A stretch of 64,000 nt of DNA from Cardinalis cardinalis. Its lineage: Eukaryota > Chordata > Aves > Passeriformes > Cardinalidae. Positions 51,787 to 63,533 of the stretch are shown here, in pieces. Where the stretch lies: positions 6,316,808 to 6,380,807 of the forward strand of contig JACDOX010000017.1 in NCBI GenBank assembly GCA_014549065.1. The letters run 5' to 3'. The position numbers were made by a program, and so were the translations under genes. Position 1 is the first letter of the stretch. Each line of letters begins with the position of its first letter. The notes under the pieces were generated by a model. The model had not been told where the DNA came from, ran no database searches, and saw only the letters and a program-made list of their open reading frames with translations.

Positions 51787-54700
51787 TAAAACTTCCGTTC
51801 CTCTCATGGCAGGCCTCACCAAAGCATGAAGAAAAAATGAAATGAATAGCTTAACAAAATACATCATTTTTCCAGGTTCATGAGACACCATCATAAATCT
51901 TTGCTAAATCCTTTTGAATGCAAACCCACATTTTGCTTGGTTTTAGCTTCACCATTATAGATCAATACACAAAGNTAAACTTCATTGTGCTGAGCCATGC
52001 CCACAGCATAAAGCAGCCTAAGAACTAACTAGAGATAGATAGGAACGTACNTTTATACTAACAATTATCTTTGAGGTGTTAGTTTTACCTCTTTACATCA
52101 CATTGAAACCAAGATAATTTGAATTTTCAGAAAAGAATGTGAGACAGACAACAGCCCCCCAAGTTAAGGTCAAGGCAATTACATAAAATGAACTTTACAA
52201 AGTCAATACTAATCCAACAAAAATAGTCTGTTAAATACTCCCAGCAAACTTAATTCACATCTCCTTCGAACAGCATAAGATTTAAATAGGACAAGCATTA
52301 TAAAAACTCTTTTTCATTCCTGCACCAGCATTGCTCTTTACCATTTCAGCTCATTTCTACTCTTATTCCACTTACTGATGAGCAACATCATTTGTAAGAC
52401 ATGATGAAGCCATTTAGTTATATTGAATCTCACTCTCCTTTCAAAANCTCAAGTTGAGTAAAACAAACATGAACCAAAAATAATTTAAACCAGTTAGGAC
52501 AAAATAAAAAATATTTTAAAATAAAATCCTGCATACTGCACTGGGTGCATAACTATTTGCCTTTGTTAAAAGTAGTAGTCAGTAGCTGTCAGTAGTTACT
52601 CGCTTGTTCTTATTTGAAATGTCCACAGCAAATAAAACTATAGCTGTTTAATGGCTAACAACTAGTTTTGCTGCTTCTTTGTGTTTACTTTTACTGGTAG
52701 TATTACAACTTTGCACCATTGTTTTTACCTCAGCTAGTAGAAAAATGTCTCATTTACAGCTCTACATACTGGCATAAATCATTCCATCCCTGAAGAGAGA
52801 GAGATGAAGGAACAAAGAATATGAAAGGGAAACTTAGAGTATGAATATGAAACTTAGAATATGAAAGGAAGAGAACATGGCATATTATGCAGGGCTTGTG
52901 GTTTCATCTGGCACTGCCAGCCAGGCATCCAGACAGAGCATGGAGGTGGTGAGGAATACAGTGCTTCAGAAGAAGCACTAACAGAAACATGATAAAAGGT
53001 TTTCTACCTCCCTCTTATCACCTAAAAAAAAAAAGGAAAAACAAAAGAAAAAAACAGCTTGGAAACCACATCACTGAAGCAGTGAATACACAGCAATGCA
53101 TTGTGTATAGAGGACTCATCTGGGGCTTCCTACATGGAATTGACTTTACAATCCTTGCAGATGCACACAGTGGGTCAGCCTGCCTCCCATTCTTTTTCTC
53201 ACAGATGTTGTGATGGATATGGCAGGCAAATATGATCCAGCTCTCAAACCTTATGCCACTCTTAAGTCTGGACCTGATGGACATCCAGTTCCTCCTCATT
53301 CAGCCAAAAAGCACATTCCCCTGCCATGCCACAGTCACTGAGGAGGTAAGTGTTTCCTGGCAAGCAGTCAGGTCACCTGTAAATGCCTTTGAGTCAGAGC
53401 AACTCAGGCAGATAGGAATGCCAGGCTNAAATGATGGCATGGAGCTTCACGGGCTCGGTGCCAAATGTAAATAGGCCTGTAGAATAGTCTTGACCAGCCT
53501 GGAAATGTTCAAACTGCTGGCAGTCCAAGCCTCCCCAGACCACCCTACATTAAGGGCAGAGGTACAGCAGCCTGATCTGTGCCCAGAAGCACTACAGCAC
53601 AGAAGCAATTGATCTTGCTAAAGAGCTGCCTGCAGACAGGCAGGGAGCACGATGGTGACACAGCCTCTGGAGCACCAGCACAGCAAGGGAAGCCTCTGTG
53701 CGTGTTGCCCCCACGACCTCATGTCTGTTCATAGCTCTGATCAAGGGGGCTCCAGGCATTTCTGGGGGACTCCTCCAACCCCTCCTTCATTACCTCTTTG
53801 CTATCCTGAACACAGCACACAGATGCAGCATTCTCACACCTACAACAAGGCCCAGTGCCACAAGTCACTCTCAAGTTCCAGGACCTCCTCCAGAAGCTAT
53901 GGAGACAACCAAGCAGGTACTAAGGGTACAACCACCAGCAGCATCTGTCCGGCTGGTGCTATGGGCAGCTGCTGGATGAACGCAGTGACAAAGCGCACAC
54001 TACACAGGAGAATCTCAGCACTTGTACACGAAACATACCTGCCACCAGTGCAATATTAGTTGCAGGTGAGGATGCATGCAGTCACCCCAGGACACAGGGG
54101 GTTTTAGAAACAAACAGGACCAGACCTTCCTTTCTAGCTCACCTTANTCCCCAGGGACTCTGGAGGAAAACGTAACCATAGATTCCCTCAGAATCTTGCA
54201 TCTGGCAATTCATATAGAAAATAAGCAGGAAAATAAACCTAAGGCAATCTGAAATACCAGCCAATATTCCTTAAAGCTATGTTGGGATCGAGCTAATCCC
54301 GTTGAAAAAAAAAAGGAGCCGATCACATAACACCTTGNATTGGAGAAAAACTGATCCAGCAGATAATATAGAATATAGATATACGTAGTTTCTGCATAAT
54401 TGCTCTGGAAACTAGAGCCAGAAGACTGTTAGCACCTTCCTTTGACATTATCAGTTAAAGGGCACTGCAAAGCCCAAGAGAATGTCCTCCTAACTTTGTG
54501 GCATAACATCCTATGGAAATTGCNCTAGAACATACTAGCTAAAATTCAGGCAGTTCAATGAGCACGAGTGNTTTGCCACACAACATGCTTAGCCATCCAC
54601 CCACATTAACTTATACAACTGCCATAAGCATCTCCAATTTCATCAGCTAGGAGTAAAGACAGAAGCTTTCAATATGTATGCTACAGGGCATATGCTGATC

Positions 54701-57181
54701 ATGGACTGGTGTCAAGAAAGAACATACCCTCCTTGCACACCATTATACAATTACAGGTAAACGTATTATGGGGATTTATATCTTCATTTGAAGCATCTGG
54801 TATAAATCAACATTGCAGGCAGGATACAAGATTAGAAGGGTCATTGGGTCTTTCCTGATACAGCAAATAATTTGCTCTGTATCAAGCAAAGAATTTTTTT
54901 CCTTCCCTAATTCCAGTAACTCCATTCAACAGCTTCAATTTCCCTTGAATGGCTTTCTTGCAGCCTCTTCAGTGTGTCAATCACAAAGCACAAGCTAATC
55001 ATCCAAAAACGTCTTTTCCACTTCCCCAAACGTCTTCTAGATAGGATTCAGGCACAGAGATTAAAAAGCTAAACTCAGCAACTTGTTCTGACTCTCTCCA
55101 TTGCATTCCAGTCACCAAGGGGGCAATATTTTTGCTTCAAATATAAAAAAACATTNATAATGGAGTTTATTTAGACCTTCTTGCTTTAAGTAAGCAAGTT
55201 TTTAATCTATCACATACATTCCTGTAATGTAGGTTTGATGTTAATGGGTTGTAAAGTGGGTAATAATTTTCTAACTGACCTCTTCAATCAGATTAGATCA
55301 TATTATTGACCACGCTGTTTGTTTTATAACCACAATCATATTGTGGAAGAACATCTCTTGCAAGTAGCACATTTGTAAGTGCCCATTAAGGCAAAAGATG
55401 ACAGGTCTGCATGTTTGGCACTTTTTAAATATTTCTTTTTACCTCGTTGGCAGTATTCCCACCAGGATCCTAAAGCTATCCATTTGTATGTTTCTGGGTT
55501 CCTGCCTGGGGGTTTTGCTTTGTTTTGAAAGACGCTGTAAAAGAGCCAAAATCAAAAAATATGTAAACACTGTAACTTTNAGAAAAGAACACCCAAATCC
55601 ACCAGACATTCCTCCTTTTTTTTTTAATGGTTACCTTGGTCAATGAAACGTTCTTTCTTAAGAGTAAACTCTGGAAGTTTTTTAAGAGTGACCCAGCAGG
55701 AATTTTTCAAAGATTTGTAAGAAAATTACCATTAATGAGTTCTTTTCAACACCCACTTATGCATTCAATAGTTGCATTTAGCAAAGGTTTTTGAGCTCCT
55801 TATCCCTCCTAAACAGGAATGATAGCTCATGGTCAGGCACAGGACTGGGACTGAGACTGACACAGTAAGTCCTCAAGCCCTCAGGGCCAACGTCAGCCCA
55901 AAAACGTTTCAAACAAGTTTCCCAGACAATGTTTTTACTTTCTTTTATCACAGTTCAGTGTGCCTTCTGAGGGACTACTGCAACTTATTGTCATGACTTG
56001 TAAGCAGACAAGTAGTCTGAGAAAAAAATACAAATCTGAAAAAGAGCAGTGGAGAAAAGCAAGCAAACAAAACACACTGGGAGCTGCCTTTGCTGCTAGA
56101 GGAAACAGAACATTAATTTTTTTGTCATTGAGCCCTGCAGTGTGGCTTTGGCAAAAACACTTTTCTCCTAATGTGCCAATTGTTCCTCCTTAAATGAAGA
56201 TAATATTTTCCCTCATTACACTCACTTGTTAATTTGTTCATCCAGTTTTAAAGTTTTCCAAGGCAAGATTTATATTCATTTGCTGTTCAACATAATAGGA
56301 TCCCAATATTAACTTTGGATATTAAAAATTTTCCCATAAACATTTCAGTTTCATGATATAAGGATTCCAAGTAAAACAGCTGAAGTATTTATGACAGGCA
56401 AGCAAGGGAAAAAAAAATCCTGTCTTCCATTTTCATTTTATTGCACTTGACTGAGTCTCCAAATTGTGTTTCAGCGTTGCAATTGAAATGATAAGCACAG
56501 AAAAGTAAAGGCAAACGCCAGAAGGAACATGAGTGCTGTCAGCTATACATTATTCTTTTCTAGTTATTTCTAGTAGTGAACTAAGCTGTTTTCCTCCAGT
56601 TCAATGAATATAAATATTCAGATACTCGCTCTCTCCCTAAAATTNAGAGATTTTCGATGTAGGTTTGCTATGAAGCAGCACTAACTGATGCTGAGTTGTT
56701 AGCTTTTTATTACATTTTCTCTCCCTATGATATAAAGATTTCTCCCAGCAGAGTTGAAGTAACTTCTCCAAAATCGTCAACACAAAATAATATCCCAAAT
56801 GTTGTTAAATCTGCTGCTAAATCCCTACTGAACTTAAATGCAGAGTAATTTGAGTAATCTTTTACCCTGCAGTAACTTGTTCATTAGGCTAAATTTTTAT
56901 GCACCTAAATTACCCAATAAAATTTGGATTTGTGGAAAGTATTTCTTCACTATGTACACAAAGATTATTCAGTCTTTAGTCAGGAAAACATCAATTAAGT
57001 GTTAAACTGAAGAACTGGAATTCAGCCCAACTGCTCATTGTTGTTGCTTTGTTTAAATTACAATGCAACAGAGTTTCTGGAAACACAAACATGGTAAAAA
57101 ATCCAGATAGAAGTAAGTTCTAAAAATGTGAATTTGTGGCCCNTCTCAGCAGACATGGCAGAGTAAGCTGTCAGTCACATC
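51787..57181. other. gene-free stretch with a GC-richer block at 53100-54080
   Basis: No recognised gene family. The block 53100-54080 is visibly richer in G and C than its flanks and carries open frames at 53232-53474 and 53652-54059 (135 codons, Ser/Thr-rich, no recognised domain). Open frames are longer here because stop codons are rarer in GC-richer sequence. An exon-like interval with good splice sites lies at 53205-53345 (see findings). The 5 kb before and 3 kb after are AT-rich and featureless. Confidence 0.5.
52817..52873. repeat. degenerate short tandem repeat
   Basis: ATATGAAA units recur three times (52819, 52845, 52859), two of them followed by GG and two preceded by or joined to AACTTAGA. 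It is a local, imperfect expansion of a purine-rich motif. Confidence 0.7.
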
Positions 57182-57645
57182 CATAGAATCATGGAATGAT
57201 TTAGGCTGGAAAAGACTCTTTTTGCTACAGCGAGGGTGTTGAAACACCNGTAGAGGTTGCCCAGAGAGGCAGTNGAGGCCTCATCCTGGGAAACATTCCA
57301 AGGCAGGTTGGGCAGGACATTGAGCAACCTGATCTAGTTGGACATGTCCCTGCTTACTGCAGGAGGGTTGGGCAAACTATTCTATGATCACTGAGTCCAA
57401 GCACAAACCTAACACTGAAGGCCAAGGCTAAACCATATCCCTAAGCACCNTGCCTACACATCTTTTAAATTTCTCTAGGGATGGTGACTCAACCACTTTT
57501 CCTGGGCAGCCTATTCCAGTNCTTGACAAACCTTTCAGCAAAGAAATTTTGACTACCAGGTAATCCAAACCTCTTATGGAGCAATTTGGGGCCTCCCCCT
57601 CTTGTGCTATCATTTACTCCCTAGAAGAAGAGACCAACACACAGT
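57182..57645 (-). mobile_element. CR1 LINE 3' fragment, interrupted by another CR1
   Basis: The left part (57182-57218) is the reverse-complemented CR1 end CATAGAATCATGGAATGATT followed by AGGCTGGAAAAGACTC. The right part (about 57386-57645) resumes with GATCACTGAGTCCAAGC and continues through CTAAACCATATCCCTAAGC, GGGATGGTGACTCAACCAC, CTGGGCAGCCTATTCCAGT and AGAAGAGACCAACAC, all successive pieces of an avian CR1 subfamily read backwards. The two halves join in register across the inserted copy. Recognisable similarity stops near 57645. Confidence 0.88.
57219..57388 (+). mobile_element. short CR1 LINE copy nested inside an older CR1
   Basis: On the + strand the copy shows GAGGGTGTTGAAACACC, GAGGTTGCCCAGAGAGGC, CTCATCCTGGGAAACATTCC, AAGGCAGGTTGGGCAGGAC, GAGCAACCTGATCTAG and GTCCCTGCTTACTGCAGG, then ends with ATTCTATGAT. 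This is the CR1 3' region in normal order. About 35 bases that usually lie between the GGGTTGG segment and the terminal ATTCTATG are missing, so it carries an internal deletion. It sits in opposite orientation within the CR1 at 57182-57645 and must be the younger insertion. Confidence 0.85.
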
Positions 57646-60600
57646 TGCTATCAGCAGACTTTGGAGGAGCAGTACATAGCCCTGTGCTGCTCTCAAGTTG
57701 CTTGAGAAAAAACTGTGCTGCTTTATGCAGGGCCTTTTATGGGTTACCCGGAGTCCACAGAACACTTCATCTCCATTCAGTCTTCCCCTATATGCCCCTC
57801 GGGTTATTAGCCTAATGCTAGATTAAAAGAAACCAAACNCAAAGAATGCTATTTTTCCCCACCAAAACTTGCTGAAGTTCATCTTGAGAGCACCTCATGA
57901 CCACCCAGTGCTAGACTACAGGCAGCTAAAAAATGACTAATGTCTGTACTGCAGAGCTGCTTTAAAAGGCTCTAAAGCTCAGTTNAAAAACAAACACATA
58001 TTAACTATAAATGNAGGAAACAGGAAGAAACTTCCACTTGAATTTAACATACAGTGATGGGAAGATAAAGGAACATAAATCTCTACATTCAACTATCACA
58101 CCAAGGCTGAAACCTTCCTGTGTTACATTCTGCAAAGCTGCTTCAATTTGTTCAGACAGAAAAAAGATTCCTGTCAAAATATANTTGACTTTTCAAAGAA
58201 ATTACTTAAATTAACTTTAGATTTGAAAAAAAAGATACATTTAAAAATTTAATTTTCAAACCTACTGATTTGAAAAACTTTGTTAAACATTCAGCTTCCC
58301 TGTCTTTTCCTTCTTTCCCTTGCCCCGGAATGTAGTAGTTGTGTGACCATTAGAGCCTCTTTCCTCTCTCTCTTTTCTAAAATCTTCTAATGAAAAAATA
58401 GCCAGATCAGATATTTCAAAACTTACAAAGCAGCTGAGACTGTTCCCTTCTACCAGTCAAAATCCACTTGTGAAAGCAGCAGGATTACCCTACAGATGCA
58501 TGTGGTTTTCCAAGATTAAAATATATATGTAATTACACTGTATATGATGAAGATGGTGGTTCATAATCAGAATGAATTGATTTGCAAGTCAGTACAGCAA
58601 GAAGCAATTATTGTACTTGGCATCTGATGTACTCATTTAACAGACAGCTCTATACCAGGAACCAGAGTTATATGTTGCTGAGACTTTTGGTGATGGTAAC
58701 TTGATCTTAAAAGCCTCTCTTTAGCTCTCACATGTCAATACACTCTTTTGAAAAGATCAGCAAAACTGGGTAGTTACAAGCCTTGCTCAAACATAAAGGC
58801 AGTTTTCAAAGACAACACACCAAGACTATAAAAGTAAAGAATGAACTCCAGCTAAATAAAGTAATGGTCCTCCAGTGGAAAGACAAAACACAATTAGAAT
58901 TCGCATAGTTATTTCAAGATCAATATTCTTCTACTGATTTGCTGAGGAGGCTTTTATGAAATTTAAGCATAGTTCACTTTTAAATACTCTTACCGCCAAC
59001 GGCTATGGGGGTCTGTATTAATTCCTTTGCTTTTATAAATCAATAATTAGATTGCCAATTTGCTTAAAGTGCTTTTGAAAAAAAGGAAGGAATATGGAAG
59101 CTATATTTTACCATTCTATATCACATNTTGAAAGCCTCAGTAACTCATACTATCACACTTAATGAATATTATGACACTCAGAAACAACATAGAATGGAAT
59201 CAAAACCAAGTATGAAACTTTTTCTACTCAAGCTTCAAAAAATATCAAAATAAATAAATGTTCATCATGACAGCATGCAGACACAAACACAATTCTTGGG
59301 CTAAGTCCATCTTCCCAGTGCAACTTGTGCACTGTAAGGGTGGAGATTCAAGCCTAGAGACTGAAGCAAAAAGATATTCCAAATATCTTTTGATGAGGAC
59401 AGCTGCTTGAGTTTCNAAGTGATCCCAGTACAATTTTTGTTGGCTAGAGGTAAGAAAGGAACCAGGAGAGAAGGAACTACCCAGCCACCACAGAGATTGA
59501 AAGTTAAGCCTGTACATGAAAGTACTCAGTAATCCTGCCCTATTCGCCAGGCAGGACTCCAAAATGAGGTATGCTACAGGATCAGCAGGAGTGAATTTCC
59601 TTANAGAGAAGGGTTGTGCCTTGGAGAAGAAGTACAAACAGTGGAAGTTGTCTGTACTTGTGGATGGAAATCAGGACACACTCAGGCTCATATGAGTAGA
59701 TGCAAGTTGTGTAGAGAAGACTAAAATCCTCCAGAACACTTGGGGGAGGCCTGCAGAATATTTGCTAGGANTAAGCTTCCTGGAGCAGGCGGAGTCCTTA
59801 GGAAATCCCTAAAGAAAATTAATAGTTTACCTTATAACTNTCCTTAAAGACAAAATATTGGCAATCATTACATCCACTTCTACTTTTGATATGTTGTGGT
59901 ATTTTGATATGTTGATAGTACCTTACTCTGCAAAATAGCTTAAGAAAAACTTTTTTTCTACTCTTTTACTGCAACATTACAGACTTTGTCAGAACTTTTT
60001 TATCATCTTACTTTCTAAGAAGGTGTANTCAAGACTTGGCTTGATTACAGCACTCATTCTGACCTACTTGAACTTAAAGTAGACACATCTTTACTTTTTA
60101 AAGCAAACCAGGTAAAGGCCATTCCTTTAACCTCGGAGAAGGTCCTGAGCATTTAAAAATACTCAAGCAAACTCAAAGCTGTTTCCCTGATCTTCCATTC
60201 TTCCCAAGATGTGTGGCTTTGTCTTCAACATATACAGGATACCAAACAAGATGGCCCTTTGTGTGTGTGATGGAATAAGACTGCAATAAACACTCATGGA
60301 ATAAAATGGAAAATAAAAATATCAACTATTATGCAAAAAAAAAACCCTCAACAAAAACCCTCAAAGTTAGTGTTTTGTGTCAAAGCTAAGGTTGTCAACT
60401 GATACAAAAGTTCTAAAATGAGAGTATTCTCTTAACAAATACAGTGAAGATGAACATTGAAGTTTTTCTGCAAATTACTAATTCTGCACTCTACGTTCAT
60501 TCTGAAAAAGAACACTGGAATGATGAAGGAGTCATTGGTTGAAGGGTGACAGGAGGAAGGCTGAAAAACCTTTATGTGGTTAATAGTTACTTACCTCATT

Positions 60601-62159
60601 AACACATATGATATCTGAATTCCATGTGAACTAATACATATTTAATAAAAAACTAATAATGCTTTAGTAATAATTCAACACAATAATAGCAGAAGGTAAT
60701 GTCTAGACAACCAAGCCAATGATACTTTTCACCCCTTTATTAATGATCAAAAAGTCAATTATAATTCAGCATAAACATCACACTTCATGTGCCTGGTAGG
60801 TCCCTATACAATCTACTGCATCCTACATGGGGAAGCATCCATTTCTTCTGAAACATCCTGGCACAGCAGACACTCCTGAGGCAAGAGCCTGTGTCAGTGG
60901 GCCCCATTCCATTCTTAAAACTCTGAATTGGCTCAAAGAAGCACAAGTCACTCATAGATGGTCAGGATGTTTATGATACACCACTGTGTGCTCAGGCTCT
61001 TGTCCTCCACAGCACTATTCCCAAATAAGTTTGAAATTATTAAGAAAAGGTTATTACTTTGCTTCAACTTGTGCTCATGGAGATTTAGCCTTCAAGGAGG
61101 GTATAAGTGCCCCCAAACCACCTTAATTGTTGGGCTGCAGCAAAGCTTGATACTGGAGTGTCTCTAACATTAGACAGGAATGCATGAATGGTAGGTCCTG
61201 TGCTCTGGGTCCCTGCAGCTCCCTTGCATTCTAGCAGCAATATGTCAAACCTTTGCTGTCAGAGAGCAGCAGNAACAAAAACCCAGTTAGTAATAAAGCA
61301 GCATTCTGAAAGGAGAGATAACAATAATCAGGGAAACGGATAATTTTGCAGGTTTTATTCAGGAAGGAGGCACCATCCACAGTTTAGTTTTAATCTGCTT
61401 TAGAGAAAAAGTATATTGCTTTTGGCATCAGATAAATACAAAAGGGAGACTGAGGAGATTAATTAGTCTTAGTTTACTGAGTGCCCTTCACTATTATTGT
61501 TGAAAAAAATGCACTTAGGCAGCTAATAAGGAAAGTATTTTAACTCTAATGGACATAAACATTGTATTAGGTTTTGGCATTAGAAAATGGAAACAGAGTT
61601 GTCTTAAGGGTGGCTGACATATTAAATACTATCTTCTTTTTTTCCACATTAGAAATGTTAATTGAACAACAGAAGACATCAATATACCAGTGAAGTTCTC
61701 CTNAAGTATTAGTAACTTTCCCTGGTGACCTGACAATACTGGATAGGTGANCAGCTGTTCAGGAGTGCAACCATTATGAATTCTATTCCATTTAATAGCA
61801 GATGCAGGAAATGGAAGGTTATATTACAGATCAATACACAGGCTAAGGNAACCTGACAACCTTTGGTTAGAATCAGAAGAATAAATGGCATTAATTAATT
61901 CACAGAGTTGTTGAAAAAAAATACTATTTTTCTGTAACTGAGAAAGAAGAGAAATGGTCTTCTGTGAAATACAGTATTGATTAATGTGAAAAGCAGCCTG
62001 TTATAAGTATCCTGCCACTGTAAAACTTGTAAATTCTGTTTAGGTTGGCTCTTGAAGAAATCTTAACTACTTTTTTGATCACCAAATATTTAGGCAAAGT
62101 AGTACCTAGAGTACCCTGCTGTACTGAATATACTTTCCAGTTTAATAATAATGACACTT
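57646..62159. other. gene-free AT-rich stretch
   Basis: No recognised gene or repeat. The open frame at 59245-59637 on the - strand (130 codons) has no recognised domain and several N-derived unknown residues; chance is the simplest explanation. The part around 61300-61520 resembles conserved non-coding DNA in composition. A small direct repeat TTTTGATATGTTG occurs at 59884 and 59902. Confidence 0.5.
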
Positions 62160-62282
62160 AACTCTAAAAATTATATTTCATAGATCATTCTCATATATGA
62201 GATCTATGATCTCATATCTATGATCATGATCTATGATCTATGAAATANAATTTTTANAGTTANAAATATAATTTTTAGAGTT
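62160..62282. repeat. 28-bp inverted repeat with duplicated arm and internal tandem motif
   Basis: The left arm 62160-62187 (from AACTCTAAAAATTATATTTC) is matched by the right arm 62234-62261 at every resolved base; the right arm contains two N bases. A second partial copy of the right arm follows at 62263-62282, ending AATTTTTAGAGTT. The 46-base spacer holds three copies of ATCTATGATC (starting at 62202, 62216 and 62229; the third runs into the right arm) and the small palindrome TCTCATATATGAGA. No transposon terminal motif or target duplication is seen. Confidence 0.88.
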
Positions 62283-62390
62283 TGTAACCCCCTAACTCTG
62301 AAACCCTGATCTTGAATGTCAACAGCATGTGAGAAACTACAGCTACAAACTCCATTTACAACTGGAGGGTTTTTAAGCTTATAAGAAGAA

Positions 62391-62422
62391 TTTAGCATGT
62401 CACAGAAATGTGACATGCTAAA
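62391..62422. repeat. perfect 14-bp inverted repeat with GAAA loop
   Basis: TTTAGCATGTCACA (62391-62404) and TGTGACATGCTAAA (62409-62422) pair exactly around GAAA. If transcribed, it would form a stable stem with a GNRA-type tetraloop. It begins 108 bases after the larger inverted repeat but shares no sequence with it. Confidence 0.9.
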
Positions 62423-62967
62423 ACATCCCTCAGAGAGCTTTAGCCTCTGGATGCATTCAAAGGATGTATGTAAAAGGTTATTTCTCTAACAGGGGTTAAG
62501 ATACATCAACTCCAGGGTGCTGCAGAAAGGATGCTGAAAACAGGCTCACACTCACAGCAGTTTATTAGAGGGTCCATCACTAATGGCATATACTGAGTCT
62601 AAAAGTGGAAGTTACCCCCAAGATGCAGTAAAAGAATTCTCATAGAAGCAGCTGTGAACTTCAGACACCNCCATACAATTTTAGCAATTACTAGAAAGTA
62701 CAGCCAGTTATCTTTTTGAACTACAAATTCTACTGCTTTGGGTCAATAGCTCATTTTCTGAAGACCTTTCTGAANAACTTTTAGTAGAGAAATTCTCTTC
62801 TAGCCATGTAACAGAATTGATATNGATTTGTTCTTCAAACTTGATGGTAATACAGGAACAGCTACAAATTCAAAGGGGCTNCCAGGAAAAATTTGTTCAT
62901 CCAAAATAATCATCAGTGGCACCTACATATTTCTGCCCTGTCCTCAACAACCTGCAAGTTCTCACCC
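62423..62967. other. non-coding stretch before the terminal CR1
   Basis: I see no gene or recognised repeat here; the sequence is AT-rich with several single N bases. Confidence 0.45.
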
Positions 62968-63533
62968 TTCCAGGGGTGCATCAGGAAGAGCATTGCCAGG
63001 AGGTCAAGAGAGCTGATCCTGCCCCTCTCCGCAGCCGTGTGGGGCCTCCCCCAGAGTGCTGTGTCCAGTTCTGGGCTTCTCAGTATGAGACAGACATGGA
63101 GCCTCTGAAGTGGGTCCAGTGCAGGACAATGAGGATGAGGAAGGGATTGGAGCATCTCTCTTGAAAAGAAAGGCTGAGGGAGCTGGGCCTATTCAACCTC
63201 AAGAAGAGATAACCAAGAGAAGACCTTAACAATGTCTATGAGCATCTAAAGGGAGGTAGCCANGAGGATGGACCAGGCTCTGCTCACTGGTGCTAAGCCA
63301 GGAGGCAGTGGGAGAAAACTGATACACAGGAAGGTCTGCCTGAACACGTGTGAGAGCTCTACTGTGTGAGTGACTGACACTGGAACAGGTTGTCCAGGAG
63401 ATGNTGTAGAATCTCCCTCACCGGGCATCTAAGGAAGCTGCTCAGGCACAATCCTGACTACTGTGTTCTTGGGGACTCAGACTGCACTAGATGACCTCCA
63501 GGTGGTCTCTTCCAAGTTTAGCATTCAGTGATC
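62968..63533 (+). mobile_element. CR1 LINE 3' region
   Basis: Successive CR1 landmarks occur in forward order: GGTGCATCAGGAAGAGCATT, GAGCTGATCCTGCCCCTCTC, GAGTGCTGTGTCCAGTTCTG, CAGTATGAGACAGACATGGA, GGGATTGGAGCATCTCTC, GAAAGGCTGAGGGAGCTGGG, AACAGGTTGTCCAGGAGATG and GCACTAGATGACCTCCAGG. It ends near TTCAGTGAT (63533), a decayed form of the terminal octamer. About 565 bases remain; the reverse transcriptase is absent because the copy is truncated at its 5' side. It is clearly diverged, with small indels relative to the consensus that I remember. Short open frames on both strands here (for example 62913-63155) are accidental. Confidence 0.92.

Noticed and set aside
53018..53052. A-rich tract as the tail of a processed pseudogene
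   Set aside because: The sequence in front of the tract has no recognisable coding or UTR match, and no flanking duplication is seen.
53652..54059. 135-codon open frame on the + strand, the longest in the window
   Set aside because: It is Ser/Thr/His-rich without a domain, lies in GC-richer sequence where stops are rarer, and overlaps another open frame (53698-53979). No splice or start context supports it.
59245..59637. 130-codon open frame on the - strand
   Set aside because: It has no recognised domain, and its length is close to the chance maximum for 64 kb read in six frames.
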